A DNA stretch of 64,000 nt from an uncultured Gammaproteobacteria bacterium (GTDB taxonomy: Bacteria; Pseudomonadota; Gammaproteobacteria; Pseudomonadales; Ketobacteraceae): positions 1 through 64,000 of the forward strand of contig CAJXZM010000009.1 of assembly GCA_913063125.1 (NCBI GenBank), read 5' to 3'. The notes below the pieces were generated by a model. The model was not told the origin of the DNA and ran no database searches. It was given only the letters and a program-made list of their open reading frames with translations. The position numbers and the translations under genes are program-made. Of this stretch, positions 1-7,995 are shown one piece after another (within the stretch, counting starts at the first letter, position 1; every line of letters begins with the position of its first letter).

Positions 1-1
1 T

Positions 2-604
2 ATTCGCGAGATCCGTCAACGTTTGTTAGAGGTCGAAGGTGATGGTGATAAAGGTTTGACGATATTTGATGCACCAAGAGATATCAAAGGTACAGGGTTT
101 TTATCCTATACCCATGCTATTGATGCAGATGAACAGTGGTTATTTCTACCGGCACTAACAAGGGTAAAACGTATTGCGTCTAATAATAAATCGGGGCCTT
201 TTATCGGCAGTCAATTTTCGTATGAAGATATTAGCTCATTCGAAGTAGCAAAATTCAGTTATACCTATTTGCGTGATGAAGACGTTGATGGTCGCCCTGC
301 GTTTGTTATAGAAAATACACCCAAATATAAATATTCAGGTTATACCCGACTCATAACGTGGATTGACCAAGAACGTTATGTACCGGTAAAAATTGCTTAT
401 TATGATCGGAAAAATAAATTATTTAAAACACAAACCTTTAATGACTATAAGCAATATTTGAATCAATACTGGCGCTCTCACAGTCAGAAGATGGAGAATC
501 ATATTAATGGAAAGCTGACCCAGCTTGAATGGACAAATTATACGTTTAATACGGGCCTTGATTTAAAAGATTTTAATCGTACCGTGTTAAAGCGTTTAAA
601 ATGA
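2..604 (+). CDS. outer membrane lipoprotein-sorting protein, LolA-like (5' partial)
   Basis: The reading frame is open from base 2, so the start lies upstream; a TTG at 23 is probably internal. The visible part resembles the LolA-like family (PF17131) that accompanies RND/MMPL-type exporters: EIRQRLLEVEGDGD near the start, then QWLFLPALTRVKRIASNNKSG and FSYEDIS, which are typical family signatures. These proteins are thought to be periplasmic carriers of hydrophobic or lipid cargo between an inner-membrane RND protein and the outer membrane. Its stop overlaps the next start by ATGA, so the two are translationally coupled, and an RND transporter is expected just upstream outside the window. 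The family call rests on recognised motifs; the cargo is unknown. Confidence 0.8.
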   Translation: MREIRQRLLEVEGDGDKGLTIFDAPRDIKGTGFLSYTHAIDADEQWLFLPALTRVKRIASNNKSGPFIGSQFSYEDISSFEVAKFSYTYLRDEDVDGRPAFVIENTPKYKYSGYTRLITWIDQERYVPVKIAYYDRKNKLFKTQTFNDYKQYLNQYWRSHSQKMENHINGKLTQLEWTNYTFNTGLDLKDFNRTVLKRLK

Positions 605-1884
605 TCAAGTCAATCAACGTTACAGGAATCGTTCTGGCTTTAGTGGTTAATGTTTTACTCTTCCCTGTATTCAGTGTTGCTGATGAGCTTGAAATGACGG
701 GTTTTGTTGCTTTGGAAACGCGTTTGTTCACCGAGCAGGCGCGTTATGTTGAGCAGCAAGATTATAGAAAGCAGTGGGGCAGTCAATTTTCTATAGCGCT
801 AAACCCAGAGTGGTACCGTCAGTGGAATGGAGGTAATGATGTTGTCACCTTTCGCCCGTTTTATCGAATAGATTCTGTTGATAATAAACGCCAGCATGGT
901 GATATTCGAGAGCTTGTATGGTTGCATGCTCAGGATGATTGGGAGCTAACGTTGGGTATTGATCAGGTGTTTTGGGGAGTGAGTGAATCTCAGCATTTAG
1001 TGGATATTATTAATCAAACCGATGCGGTTGAGTCCATTGATGGTGAAACAAAGCTTGGTCAACCAATGCTGAGTGTAAAATTAATTAAAGATTGGGGTGT
1101 CGTTGAAGCATTTGTTTTACCGTATTTTCGAGAGCGTACCTTCGCGGGTAAAGACGGTCGTTTACGTCCGCCACTGGCTATTGATGGCGGAAATACAATT
1201 TATCAATCCAGCAAAGAGGATCGTCATGTAGATTACGCTCTACGTTGGAGTCATAGTATTGATATTCTGGATATTGGACTTTCGTATTTTACAGGTACCG
1301 GTCGAGATCCTGAAATAGCCGTTACTCGTGGCATTGAGCCGGGTTCTGTCGCATCTTACGTGCCCTATTACAGCCAAATTCAACAGTTTGGTATTGATGC
1401 TCAGCTAACATTGGACACCATCTTATGGAAGTTAGAAGTCATCCATAGAAAGATGGATACGTTTGATGCGGAAAAATATAACGATGTTGTATTGATCCGA
1501 AATGCCAATGAGGGTGTTGCGGCTAATATTGGATTTGAGTACACCCTAGTGGGAATATTTGAGTCTGACTCGGATCTTGGGTTATTAATGGAATATCAAT
1601 ATGGCAGTGAGGGTTTCCTATTAGAGGCCAAAGATAATGTATTTTTTGGAAATCGCTGGGTACTGAATAATGAAGATGGCACTGAATTTTTGTTTGGTCT
1701 TGTGCAGAACTTAAATGATGGAGGGGAAAGAAGTGTATTTGTTGAAGCCTCTGCACGTATTAATCATGCGTTACGGTGGCGTATAGATGCTTGGTTGTTA
1801 CAGGCTGATGATGACAAGCAAAGTACGATTGCCGCAATAGAAAAAGACGATTTCGTTAATGTAAGTCTGGAGTACTATTTCTAA
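601..1884 (+). CDS. predicted outer-membrane beta-barrel protein of the LolA-like/RND operon
   Basis: 427 residues with a signal peptide (hydrophobic residues 8-25, likely cleavage after FSVA about residue 27) and a C-terminal aromatic residue (SLEYYF), as in BAM-assembled barrels. The body alternates polar and hydrophobic residues in many short strands rich in Tyr, Trp and Arg (for example ALRWSHSIDILDIGLSYF), as in porin-like proteins. It overlaps the LolA-like gene by four bases and has no strong ribosome site of its own, so coupled translation is likely. Context suggests an outer-membrane partner of the exporter operon. I do not recognise a named family with certainty; function beyond a barrel is inference. 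Confidence 0.65.
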   Translation: MIKSINVTGIVLALVVNVLLFPVFSVADELEMTGFVALETRLFTEQARYVEQQDYRKQWGSQFSIALNPEWYRQWNGGNDVVTFRPFYRIDSVDNKRQHGDIRELVWLHAQDDWELTLGIDQVFWGVSESQHLVDIINQTDAVESIDGETKLGQPMLSVKLIKDWGVVEAFVLPYFRERTFAGKDGRLRPPLAIDGGNTIYQSSKEDRHVDYALRWSHSIDILDIGLSYFTGTGRDPEIAVTRGIEPGSVASYVPYYSQIQQFGIDAQLTLDTILWKLEVIHRKMDTFDAEKYNDVVLIRNANEGVAANIGFEYTLVGIFESDSDLGLLMEYQYGSEGFLLEAKDNVFFGNRWVLNNEDGTEFLFGLVQNLNDGGERSVFVEASARINHALRWRIDAWLLQADDDKQSTIAAIEKDDFVNVSLEYYF

Positions 1885-1898
1885 TGAGTCTTTTTTCT

Positions 1899-2786
1899 TT
1901 ATGTTTTCCTTTGTACCTTCTTGGGCGGCCAGGGGATGAACATCGAGATGTTATTTATAATCTTTTGATACTGTGGCCGGCGTTCTAAGCTTCTTGTTTC
2001 CATTAACGGAATGCTGGCGAAGAGGAACATGCAAAGCATGGCTATTGCCCCCGGTATCTCCCACCACCAACCGGCAGGGTAAGCGGCCAATCCGAACAAA
2101 CCTAAGCTGCACCAAAATAAAAATTCACCGAAATAATTTGGATGCCGACTCCAGCCCCATAACCCATGCTGGATAATGTCACCGTCTTTTCGCGTTGCGA
2201 TGAATTGATGTAGCTGCCGGTCTGAAATAAGTTGGATTAATACAGCAGAGATACCAGTAAACAAAGCCAGATAATCAAGTATGCCGATACTCTTCTCACT
2301 GAGCCTGACTGCAGCGTACATGGGTAACATACCTAAAAAGACTTGGATTGTTGGAAAGAAATGAATACCAAAAAAATCGGTGAATATTTCCATTTTAGGT
2401 GCTTTTTTCCGCAACAGTTCATAACGCCAATCTTCATGCTGCAACCCCGGCCAGTGTTTAGCCCAGTTCCAGGTTAATCGCATTGCCCAAAACCACACCA
2501 CGACAGAGATAAACAGGTAGCGTAATGGTTGTCCGTCATTGCCCGGTGTATTCCACCAATAGAGTAAAAACAGCGGAGGGATAACACTCCAGTAAGCATC
2601 ATAAAAACTAGAGTTTTTAAATAGACGACTAAAAACAAAGATCACAGCGGTAGCAATTAGATCCGCGATAAAACTGTTGATGAGAAGATTTGGCTGGTTA
2701 CAGAATTCAAGGTATAGAAGGCCACTACTACACGCCGCGATATAGGCGAAGATGATCCAGGAAAATGAGATATTTCTTGAAGACAT
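1899..2786 (-). CDS. DUF1295 / steroid 5-alpha-reductase-like integral membrane protein
   Basis: 295 residues with about seven hydrophobic segments. The C-terminal signature GLWGWSRHPNYFGEFLFW (about residues 205-222) is the hallmark of DUF1295 and of the related isoprenylcysteine methyltransferase and steroid 5-alpha-reductase fold, where it forms the cofactor (NADPH or SAM) site. The upstream AMRLTWNWAKHWPGLQHEDWRYE motif is also typical of DUF1295. The gene converges on the barrel gene with only 14 bases between stops. Substrate is unknown; a membrane lipid or steroid-like reductase is a family-level inference. Confidence 0.8.
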   Translation of the reverse strand: MSSRNISFSWIIFAYIAACSSGLLYLEFCNQPNLLINSFIADLIATAVIFVFSRLFKNSSFYDAYWSVIPPLFLLYWWNTPGNDGQPLRYLFISVVVWFWAMRLTWNWAKHWPGLQHEDWRYELLRKKAPKMEIFTDFFGIHFFPTIQVFLGMLPMYAAVRLSEKSIGILDYLALFTGISAVLIQLISDRQLHQFIATRKDGDIIQHGLWGWSRHPNYFGEFLFWCSLGLFGLAAYPAGWWWEIPGAIAMLCMFLFASIPLMETRSLERRPQYQKIINNISMFIPWPPKKVQRKT

Positions 2787-2988
2787 ACGACGCCTTATCC
2801 AGTGATCGAAGAGTGAGTTGATTAAGTGTACAGGGTATACCAGTTGCTAAGGTGACTCAATAATGGATGGTGGTATGATTTGTTTTTGCAAGGCAGCTTC
2901 ATATTAAATTTATTCGGCTTTAGTAACATGAAGCATTGATCTATCTTGGTAGCACCAAAGGTTTGCAATATTAATTAAGGAAGTGAAC

Positions 2989-3354
2989 GTGACTTACGAG
3001 GAATATAATGAATTTTGCCGCTCTCAACCAGCAACAACATATGTCGTTCAATGGGGCAACTCTCATGTTTGGAAGGTAGGAGGGAAAGTATTTGCCATTG
3101 GCGGCTGGGAAAAGTCTGATAAACCAGCGTTCACTTTTAAAGCTTCTGAGCTTAATTTTGAGATCTTGCGGGATGAACCGGGTTTCAGGCCGGCACCCTA
3201 TATGGCGGCTCGTGGAATGAAGTGGATACAGCAATACGATGTTCCCGAAAGTGGAGATGAACCTCTTAAGTATTATCTTGGCGAATCTTATCGTATCGTT
3301 TCCAAAGGACTGACTAAGAAAAAGCAAAAGGAACTTGGTCTCAATCAAGACTAA
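2989..3354 (+). CDS. MmcQ/YjbR family protein
   Basis: About 121 residues, matching the small MmcQ/YjbR family (PF04237, CyaY-like/DNA-binding fold): WKVGGKVFAIGGW, then a segment ending RPAPYMAARGMKWIQ, and YYLGESYRIVSKGLTKKKQ at the C-terminus. The start is the GTG at 2989, because AAGGAA at 2977-2982 gives it a 6-base spacing; the in-frame GTG at 2983 would sit directly on the Shine-Dalgarno sequence. Monocistronic by appearance. Proteins of this family are described as possible DNA-binding proteins, but the role is not established. Confidence 0.85.
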   Translation: MTYEEYNEFCRSQPATTYVVQWGNSHVWKVGGKVFAIGGWEKSDKPAFTFKASELNFEILRDEPGFRPAPYMAARGMKWIQQYDVPESGDEPLKYYLGESYRIVSKGLTKKKQKELGLNQD

Positions 3355-3876
3355 CGGTCACGAGAGGGTTACGTTGCGGCGCTTTTTCTTTATCTACTGC
3401 ATGCAGTCCATGGATATTAGCGACATTATTGACGTGTTTTCTCTTTTACAGCCTGTTGTTTCGTATAAAAATTGAGGAAGAAAGGCCTCGACGCTTCCAG
3501 TAAGGACTACGACTATGTTATTGTTCTATGTATGTAGCGGTCGTACTGAAGTCTTTCGATGCGCTTGGAAATTATGGTGAACCTAGGGCGTTCTTGGGAG
3601 GCCTAGGTATGAAAATTGAACAATATACAGGACTTACTGTGAAGAAAGGTGTTTTTGGGGCTAGAATATAGCTCACTTTCTACACTGTTATGTCGAATGA
3701 GTAATTAGTTAAGATAGAATTAGGCAGTAATCTATTGCTAGGTATATTGCATAGATTTAAAAGTGCATAATGAGAGGCCGCATTAGCCTCGTAAGGCTAT
3801 CGATTTTTCGTGTTATATTCGAACCGGTGAATTCGGATATATTTTTTATATTTCACCAACACTATGAGTAAAGAAG
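3355..3876. other. 520-bp gap with a short hairpin and two possible tiny reading frames
   Basis: No gene of ordinary size. At 3784-3799 TAGCCT-CGTA-AGGCTA forms a 6-bp stem followed by TCGATTTTT; it could be a terminator or part of the cold-shock gene leader. Two very short frames have good ribosome sites: 3515-3580 (21 codons, AAGGA 8 bases upstream) and 3609-3671 (20 codons, GGGAGG 7 bases upstream). Neither resembles a known protein. The promoter of the downstream cold-shock gene presumably lies between about 3700 and 3860, but I could not identify clear -35/-10 boxes. Confidence 0.35.
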
Positions 3877-4083
3877 ATGAGTAAAGGTACAGTTAAATGG
3901 TTCAACGCAGATAAAGGCTTCGGCTTCATTACACCTGAAGATGGTAGTAAGGATCTGTTTGTACATCACTCAGAAATCCAAGCAGGCGGTGGATATGCTA
4001 CATTGAGTGACGGTCAGGCAGTTGAGTTTGAAGTTGGCCAAGGTCAAAAAGGTCCTTGTGCAAACAAAGTTGTTCCTGTTTAA
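3877..4083 (+). CDS. cold-shock protein, CspA family
   Basis: 68 residues, the full length of a single-domain CspA protein. RNP1 (KGFGFI, residues 13-18) and RNP2 (LFVHH, residues 27-31) are intact, with the conserved [11 protein letters not shown] entry. Such proteins bind single-stranded RNA and DNA and melt secondary structure. The start at 3877 is unusual: the same bases ATGAGTAAAG occur 13 bases upstream (3864), out of frame, opening a six-codon frame (M-S-K-E-D-E-stop) that ends at 3884, inside the cold-shock coding sequence. The weak ribosome site (GAAG) of the real gene lies within that frame. An attC-like hairpin follows the stop codon. Confidence 0.93.
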   Translation: MSKGTVKWFNADKGFGFITPEDGSKDLFVHHSEIQAGGGYATLSDGQAVEFEVGQGQKGPCANKVVPV

Positions 4084-4091
4084 GCTGCAGA

Positions 4092-4148
4092 ACATAACGA
4101 ACAAAGTTAGTCGGACGGCTTCGCCGCCCGCTGCTTTGGGCGTTGTAG
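4092..4148. repeat. attC-like imperfect long hairpin after the cold-shock gene
   Basis: ATAACGAACAAAG (4094-4106) pairs with CTTTGGGCGTTGT (4134-4146) apart from two internal mismatches. Inside this sits a second stem, CGGACGGCTTCGCCGCCCG (4112-4130), with one mismatch. TTAGT is unpaired on the left and CTG on the right. An outer stem with mismatches, asymmetric unpaired bases and an inner GC stem resemble an integron attC site. R-type boxes are ACATAAC (4092-4098; consensus RYYYAAC) and GTTGTAG (4142-4148; consensus GTTRRRY); both deviate at one or two bases. No integrase is in the window, so this would be a solitary site. It could instead be a terminator or a dispersed hairpin repeat. Confidence 0.4.
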
Positions 4149-4381
4149 CTTTTTAGGTGAATAGAGTACGAAGAACCTTCAACGGCATTTTCCCCAAATA
4201 TCACATAGATTTCCTAAATACCCGCAATTTGTGGTGAATCGTCTGCTGGGCGAGCACACAAGGCCTAGCAGTAGGCAATCTACATGTTGGCAATACTTAA
4301 CTATCCCCCTCCCGTTTATTAGATGACTCCCAGTTTGAACTCATGGCACCTATATTGTTTAGCCTGTGCAAAGGCGACAGA

Positions 4382-4418
4382 CATAAAAAAGCCCGATTAA
4401 AAATCAGGCCTTTTTATG
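4382..4418. terminator. bidirectional rho-independent terminator
   Basis: CATAAAAAAGCC (4382-4393) pairs with GGCCTTTTTATG (4407-4418) with small bulges, and the stem continues inwards as GATT/AATC around an AAA loop. A-run on one side and T-run on the other suit termination in both directions. It lies between the cold-shock unit (plus) and the end of the metallophosphoesterase gene (minus, stop at 4442). The interval 4149-4381 otherwise holds only one weak inverted repeat (CTGCTGGGC at 4243 against GCCTAGCAG at 4263) and no gene that I can see. Confidence 0.7.
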
Positions 4419-4441
4419 CTAACTAACAATTGTGTTACGTA

Positions 4442-6712
4442 CTATAAGCGCGCTAACACATTGGCAGGAACCTTAAAGTACAAGAACGTATTTCTGTCTT
4501 CTGCTGCACCTTCTGTTGCAGCAATGCCATCACCTGGAAGTAAAATATGATCTTCTAGGTAACGTTCTAAATACGATAAGAAACGACCACGTTGTGCAAC
4601 ATGTAGCGGGCTTTCAGATTCGTGGTTTAGCATTGTGCTTTTAATGGAACCAACGCCACTGTCTTTATCAATGGAAATGTCCAACACGCGGAATTGTTGA
4701 GGCCAGTTAACCATAGAGCCAGATTCAATTTCCCAATAACCTAGCTCGTCTGTTGCACCGGCACGAGGAAGAATGCGGTTTTCGTGCGAGTGAGCTACTA
4801 AATGAGCGATAACATTTGGGTATTGATTGAGGGTTTCAATTAGCAAACCTCCGTTGATAATAATATCTTTTGGTTTGTGGTGAGAGCTAACAATAACCAA
4901 TTGGCCAGCATTTTGAGCCGCTTGAAGTTCCTGCTCGATCCAGGCCATTTCAGTTAAATCAAGCATACCTTCAGGCCCAAGCAGCATGCTTGAATCGATA
5001 GCGATATGTTTTACTAAACCATTGTTGCTGGCAAAGCTGTAATGTAAGTTACCGTCTTTTAGCTCACCTTGCTGATCGATAACGTGCTGCATGCCGTGGC
5101 CAACAGGTTCACTAACAAATGCGGGGTCTTTGGAAATAAACATCTCTTCTGCGATTTCATTTGGGCGCAATACCCGGCGGTCTGCGTCTTCAGGAATGTC
5201 GCTATAAACGACCGCATTTAGAAGGTTGAAGATGGATAATGTTGGGTTAAAACCTTGCAGACTAAATGGCGCGGTAGCAATATTGTCAAAAAAGGTGCGT
5301 GTGTCGATGGCGATTTTGACACCAAATAAGTTGAAGTCATTATCGGTGATAGGGAAGTTGCCTAATACCAAACCATCATGGTTTCCAGGGACATAATACC
5401 AAGGGATATTGGCTTGAGTATCGTTTTGGCCATTTAATCCAACAGCAGTAAAGGCATCATAGGTATCGTTAGGTTTGCCGTCGTCAAAATTGCCAGCAAT
5501 CGGGTCATCATCAGCGCCACTATCTGGGTTAATGTCGCCGCCATCAAGAATATCAATACCCCAGCGAGCTTCGTTATAACCACCGATATCTAACAAGTCA
5601 CCGGTGAAGATGGCCATGTCAATTGGCTTACTGATATCAGATTCATAATCACGTAATGTGCGGATCATATCATCTACTTGATAGGTGATATGGGCACTGG
5701 CGGGATAATACGATGCAGGAATAATCGATTTTAGGATATTAACGTTAAGAGGGCTTTCCTCGTCACGCATTTGGAAGTCACTCATGACTAAAAGGTGATG
5801 GGCACTCACAACATCGCCAGCTTCTGCGGGCTTGGTGGCAAAGTCTTCACGGTCAACAAATGGCGCTTCTTTACCAATTTCGACTAAATGGCTTTTGTAC
5901 TGAGCGTAAAGATTTGTAAGGGTGCTTTCCTCAGGATCATCTGATGATAATACGAGTGGTGTATTTGTAGCACTAAAAATAAGCTCTAATGCGGACTCAC
6001 CTTCATTGACGGTGTTTTGCAACATGAGTTCAAATACAGATTGCGCTTCTTCTGCAGTCTCAGTGCTGACGCTTGTCGCGGGGTAAGTAAAGGTACGTAG
6101 TAGTCTTGCTTGAGCTTGAGTTGTGCGTTCTTCTATTTGAGGCAGAATATTAGCTAAGCTGTGTTGTAATGCATCTGCGTGTAGCTGACTTTTAAGTTCT
6201 GTTTGTAATAGCGCTTCAGCTTCTACGGTAAAGGATGCGATGGATTGGTTGAAATTGAGTCTGGCATTCTCTGTTGCAGCGGAGTGAATGGCAGGCGTAA
6301 CAACAATACCATTCATTGGAGATAGGTCGTAATCGACAGTGACCAAAAAGCGTTGAAGGTTGCTTAGTGCATCTGGGTGGTCGCCAGCGATATCTTCTAG
6401 GGTAATGTAGTCTTTAGCTGTTGTGCTACCTAATACGATACCACCCAAGGAAAAGGTAACTTCTTGGTCAGTACGGTATTGGAATTGACCGTCGTCAGAG
6501 GTTGTTCCTGTTTCGGAACCGGATTCGTAACGAAAACCACTTAAGCCCAAAAGTTTTCCTGACCTAGATTCGGGTTCGGTGGTTTCAGGTTGAGTTGGTT
6601 CGGAATTGCTATTAGAGCCTGTATCACTGGAGCTAGAGCTTCCAGAGCTGCCGCAACCGGCGGTAGCTAATAAAATTGAGGAAAATAAGATACTTAAGCT
6701 AAATTTATTCAT
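4442..6712 (-). CDS. secreted metallophosphoesterase lipoprotein
   Basis: 756 residues. An N-terminal lipoprotein signal ends at ATAGC (Cys about residue 20), followed by a Ser/Gly-rich linker. The calcineurin-like phosphoesterase core starts near residue 305: SDFQMRDEESP (motif I), FTGDLLDIGGYNEAR (motif II), VPGNHDG (motif III), VSSHHKP and VAHSHENR (metal-binding His motifs). In motif I the usual D-x-H is D-x-Q, as in the TIGR03767/TIGR03768 type of metallophosphoesterase as I recall them. The N-terminal 280 residues are an extra domain of unknown role. The protein should act outside the inner membrane on phosphoesters. A promoter with a possible inverted Pho box lies upstream. The fold is secure; the substrate is unknown. 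Confidence 0.85.
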   Translation of the reverse strand: MNKFSLSILFSSILLATAGCGSSGSSSSSDTGSNSNSEPTQPETTEPESRSGKLLGLSGFRYESGSETGTTSDDGQFQYRTDQEVTFSLGGIVLGSTTAKDYITLEDIAGDHPDALSNLQRFLVTVDYDLSPMNGIVVTPAIHSAATENARLNFNQSIASFTVEAEALLQTELKSQLHADALQHSLANILPQIEERTTQAQARLLRTFTYPATSVSTETAEEAQSVFELMLQNTVNEGESALELIFSATNTPLVLSSDDPEESTLTNLYAQYKSHLVEIGKEAPFVDREDFATKPAEAGDVVSAHHLLVMSDFQMRDEESPLNVNILKSIIPASYYPASAHITYQVDDMIRTLRDYESDISKPIDMAIFTGDLLDIGGYNEARWGIDILDGGDINPDSGADDDPIAGNFDDGKPNDTYDAFTAVGLNGQNDTQANIPWYYVPGNHDGLVLGNFPITDNDFNLFGVKIAIDTRTFFDNIATAPFSLQGFNPTLSIFNLLNAVVYSDIPEDADRRVLRPNEIAEEMFISKDPAFVSEPVGHGMQHVIDQQGELKDGNLHYSFASNNGLVKHIAIDSSMLLGPEGMLDLTEMAWIEQELQAAQNAGQLVIVSSHHKPKDIIINGGLLIETLNQYPNVIAHLVAHSHENRILPRAGATDELGYWEIESGSMVNWPQQFRVLDISIDKDSGVGSIKSTMLNHESESPLHVAQRGRFLSYLERYLEDHILLPGDGIAATEGAAEDRNTFLYFKVPANVLARL

Positions 6713-6824
6713 ATTATTAGTTCTGCTGATAGACGATCGAGTTATGTTTTTATGGATTCGCTAGCGCAACATTTGGTCAGAATTCGCATGCTTTTTGAGT
6801 GAACTTTGGCCAAAAGATTAGGCG

Positions 6825-6878
6825 AGTATATCAGCAAGGGTATCAGTAAACAGTTACGAACTGTAACCAAACTGTCAT
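6825..6878 (-). promoter_or_regulatory. candidate promoter with an inverted Pho-box-like repeat
   Basis: On the plus strand CTGTAAC-CAAA-CTGTCAT (6861-6878) fits the Pho-box layout of two 7-base CTGTCAT-like units separated by 4 bases, with a near-perfect second unit. On the minus strand TATACT (6825-6830) could be a -10 box, with CTGTTT 17 bases further up as a poor -35. The box points away from the metallophosphoesterase gene start at 6712, so it would have to work in reverse orientation. ACAGTT-ACG-AACTGT (6850-6864) overlaps it. The link to phosphate starvation is an inference from box plus phosphatase. Confidence 0.35.
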
Positions 6879-6964
6879 GATTGTGTTTATAGAATGATCA
6901 GCAGGATCGTGATGGATTGCTGTGTTTTCGGGGGGTGTGGCGGGGTTAGTAAGGGAAGAAGAGC

Positions 6965-7861
6965 TTATGCTGACTGGTCGTAATAGGAGGTTCCAGAACC
7001 AATACCCATGCTTTCCATCTCTGCTGCAATGTCATCAAAATCCATCACACTGAGACCAACAAATTCGAGCAGGCTTTCTTTAATGATTTCCCACTCATGG
7101 TCTGTTGATTGTTTGCCTAAAATATTATGTAATCCGCATATATGCTCGGACATTTTTAATATAGCTAATAGGGTTTTTTTACCGGGATCGTACCCTTTGT
7201 TTAATGTCGTATTGTAGATATCTTTAACGTTATGATGCTCGGCGATAACGTCACAGAAGTCTTGAGGCAATTTCCAAGATTTTGCAGTGTAATAACCAAT
7301 AACGGCGTGATTGGTTCTTAAATAACGGTTTTCTGTATCAATAATGCGTTTATCTTGACACTTGTAGGACTCTTCCATCACATCAGAGTAGTTTCTGTGC
7401 TCCCTAATGAGTAAAGGTACCCCGCAGTTGTGAAATAGCCCTAAGCTATAAGCTAGGTCGGGGGCTTGATAACCTATTTGTCGAGCAATAGTCGCGCATA
7501 CAGATGCAATATCCATTGCGCTGTCCCAAAACCCCCCCAAGGCGATGATGGTTTCGTTATTCATCTCACCTTTTATACTTAAGCCGTTACTGATATTGAT
7601 GACTGAGTCCATGCCCAGTATGTTAACGGCTTGCTCAATAGAGGTGATTTTGTTTTTTAAGCCATACAGGTGAGAATTCACCACTTTTAAGATTGTGCCT
7701 GCTAATCCGACGTCCTGACAGATGAGTTTTGCAATATAGGCCATATCTGGATCAGGCATAGCCTGTTCCATTTGGATGTCCACAATCACCTGTGGCTGCG
7801 GAGGGACCGTTATGCCATGAAGGATTTTGGTGACTTGTTCATCGTTAAGTATATCTGGCAT
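6965..7861 (-). CDS. HDOD domain signalling protein
   Basis: 298 residues covering one HDOD domain (PF08668): an N-terminal PPQP entry, then LKVVNSHLYGLKNKITSIEQ followed by AVNILGMDSVINI, the standard HDOD helix pair, and later SLGLFHNCGVPLL and VIAEHHN. HDOD proteins are catalytically silent relatives of HD-type phosphohydrolases that act in signal transduction, often linked to motility or cyclic-di-GMP responses. There is no second output domain. It stands alone between the phosphoesterase promoter and the divergent rlmI gene. The input signal and partner cannot be read from the sequence. Confidence 0.88.
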   Translation of the reverse strand: MPDILNDEQVTKILHGITVPPQPQVIVDIQMEQAMPDPDMAYIAKLICQDVGLAGTILKVVNSHLYGLKNKITSIEQAVNILGMDSVINISNGLSIKGEMNNETIIALGGFWDSAMDIASVCATIARQIGYQAPDLAYSLGLFHNCGVPLLIREHRNYSDVMEESYKCQDKRIIDTENRYLRTNHAVIGYYTAKSWKLPQDFCDVIAEHHNVKDIYNTTLNKGYDPGKKTLLAILKMSEHICGLHNILGKQSTDHEWEIIKESLLEFVGLSVMDFDDIAAEMESMGIGSGTSYYDQSA

Positions 7862-7995
7862 GAGGCTTTAGCTATAATGTCGCATTCAGAGCTGCTGTTA
7901 TTATAAAGTTTAGCAGCTGATTTTATGGATACCGGGAAAAAAGCAATTTTTTATTGGTATCCCAAGAGCCCCATTCTTATTGTTGAGACACTTGC

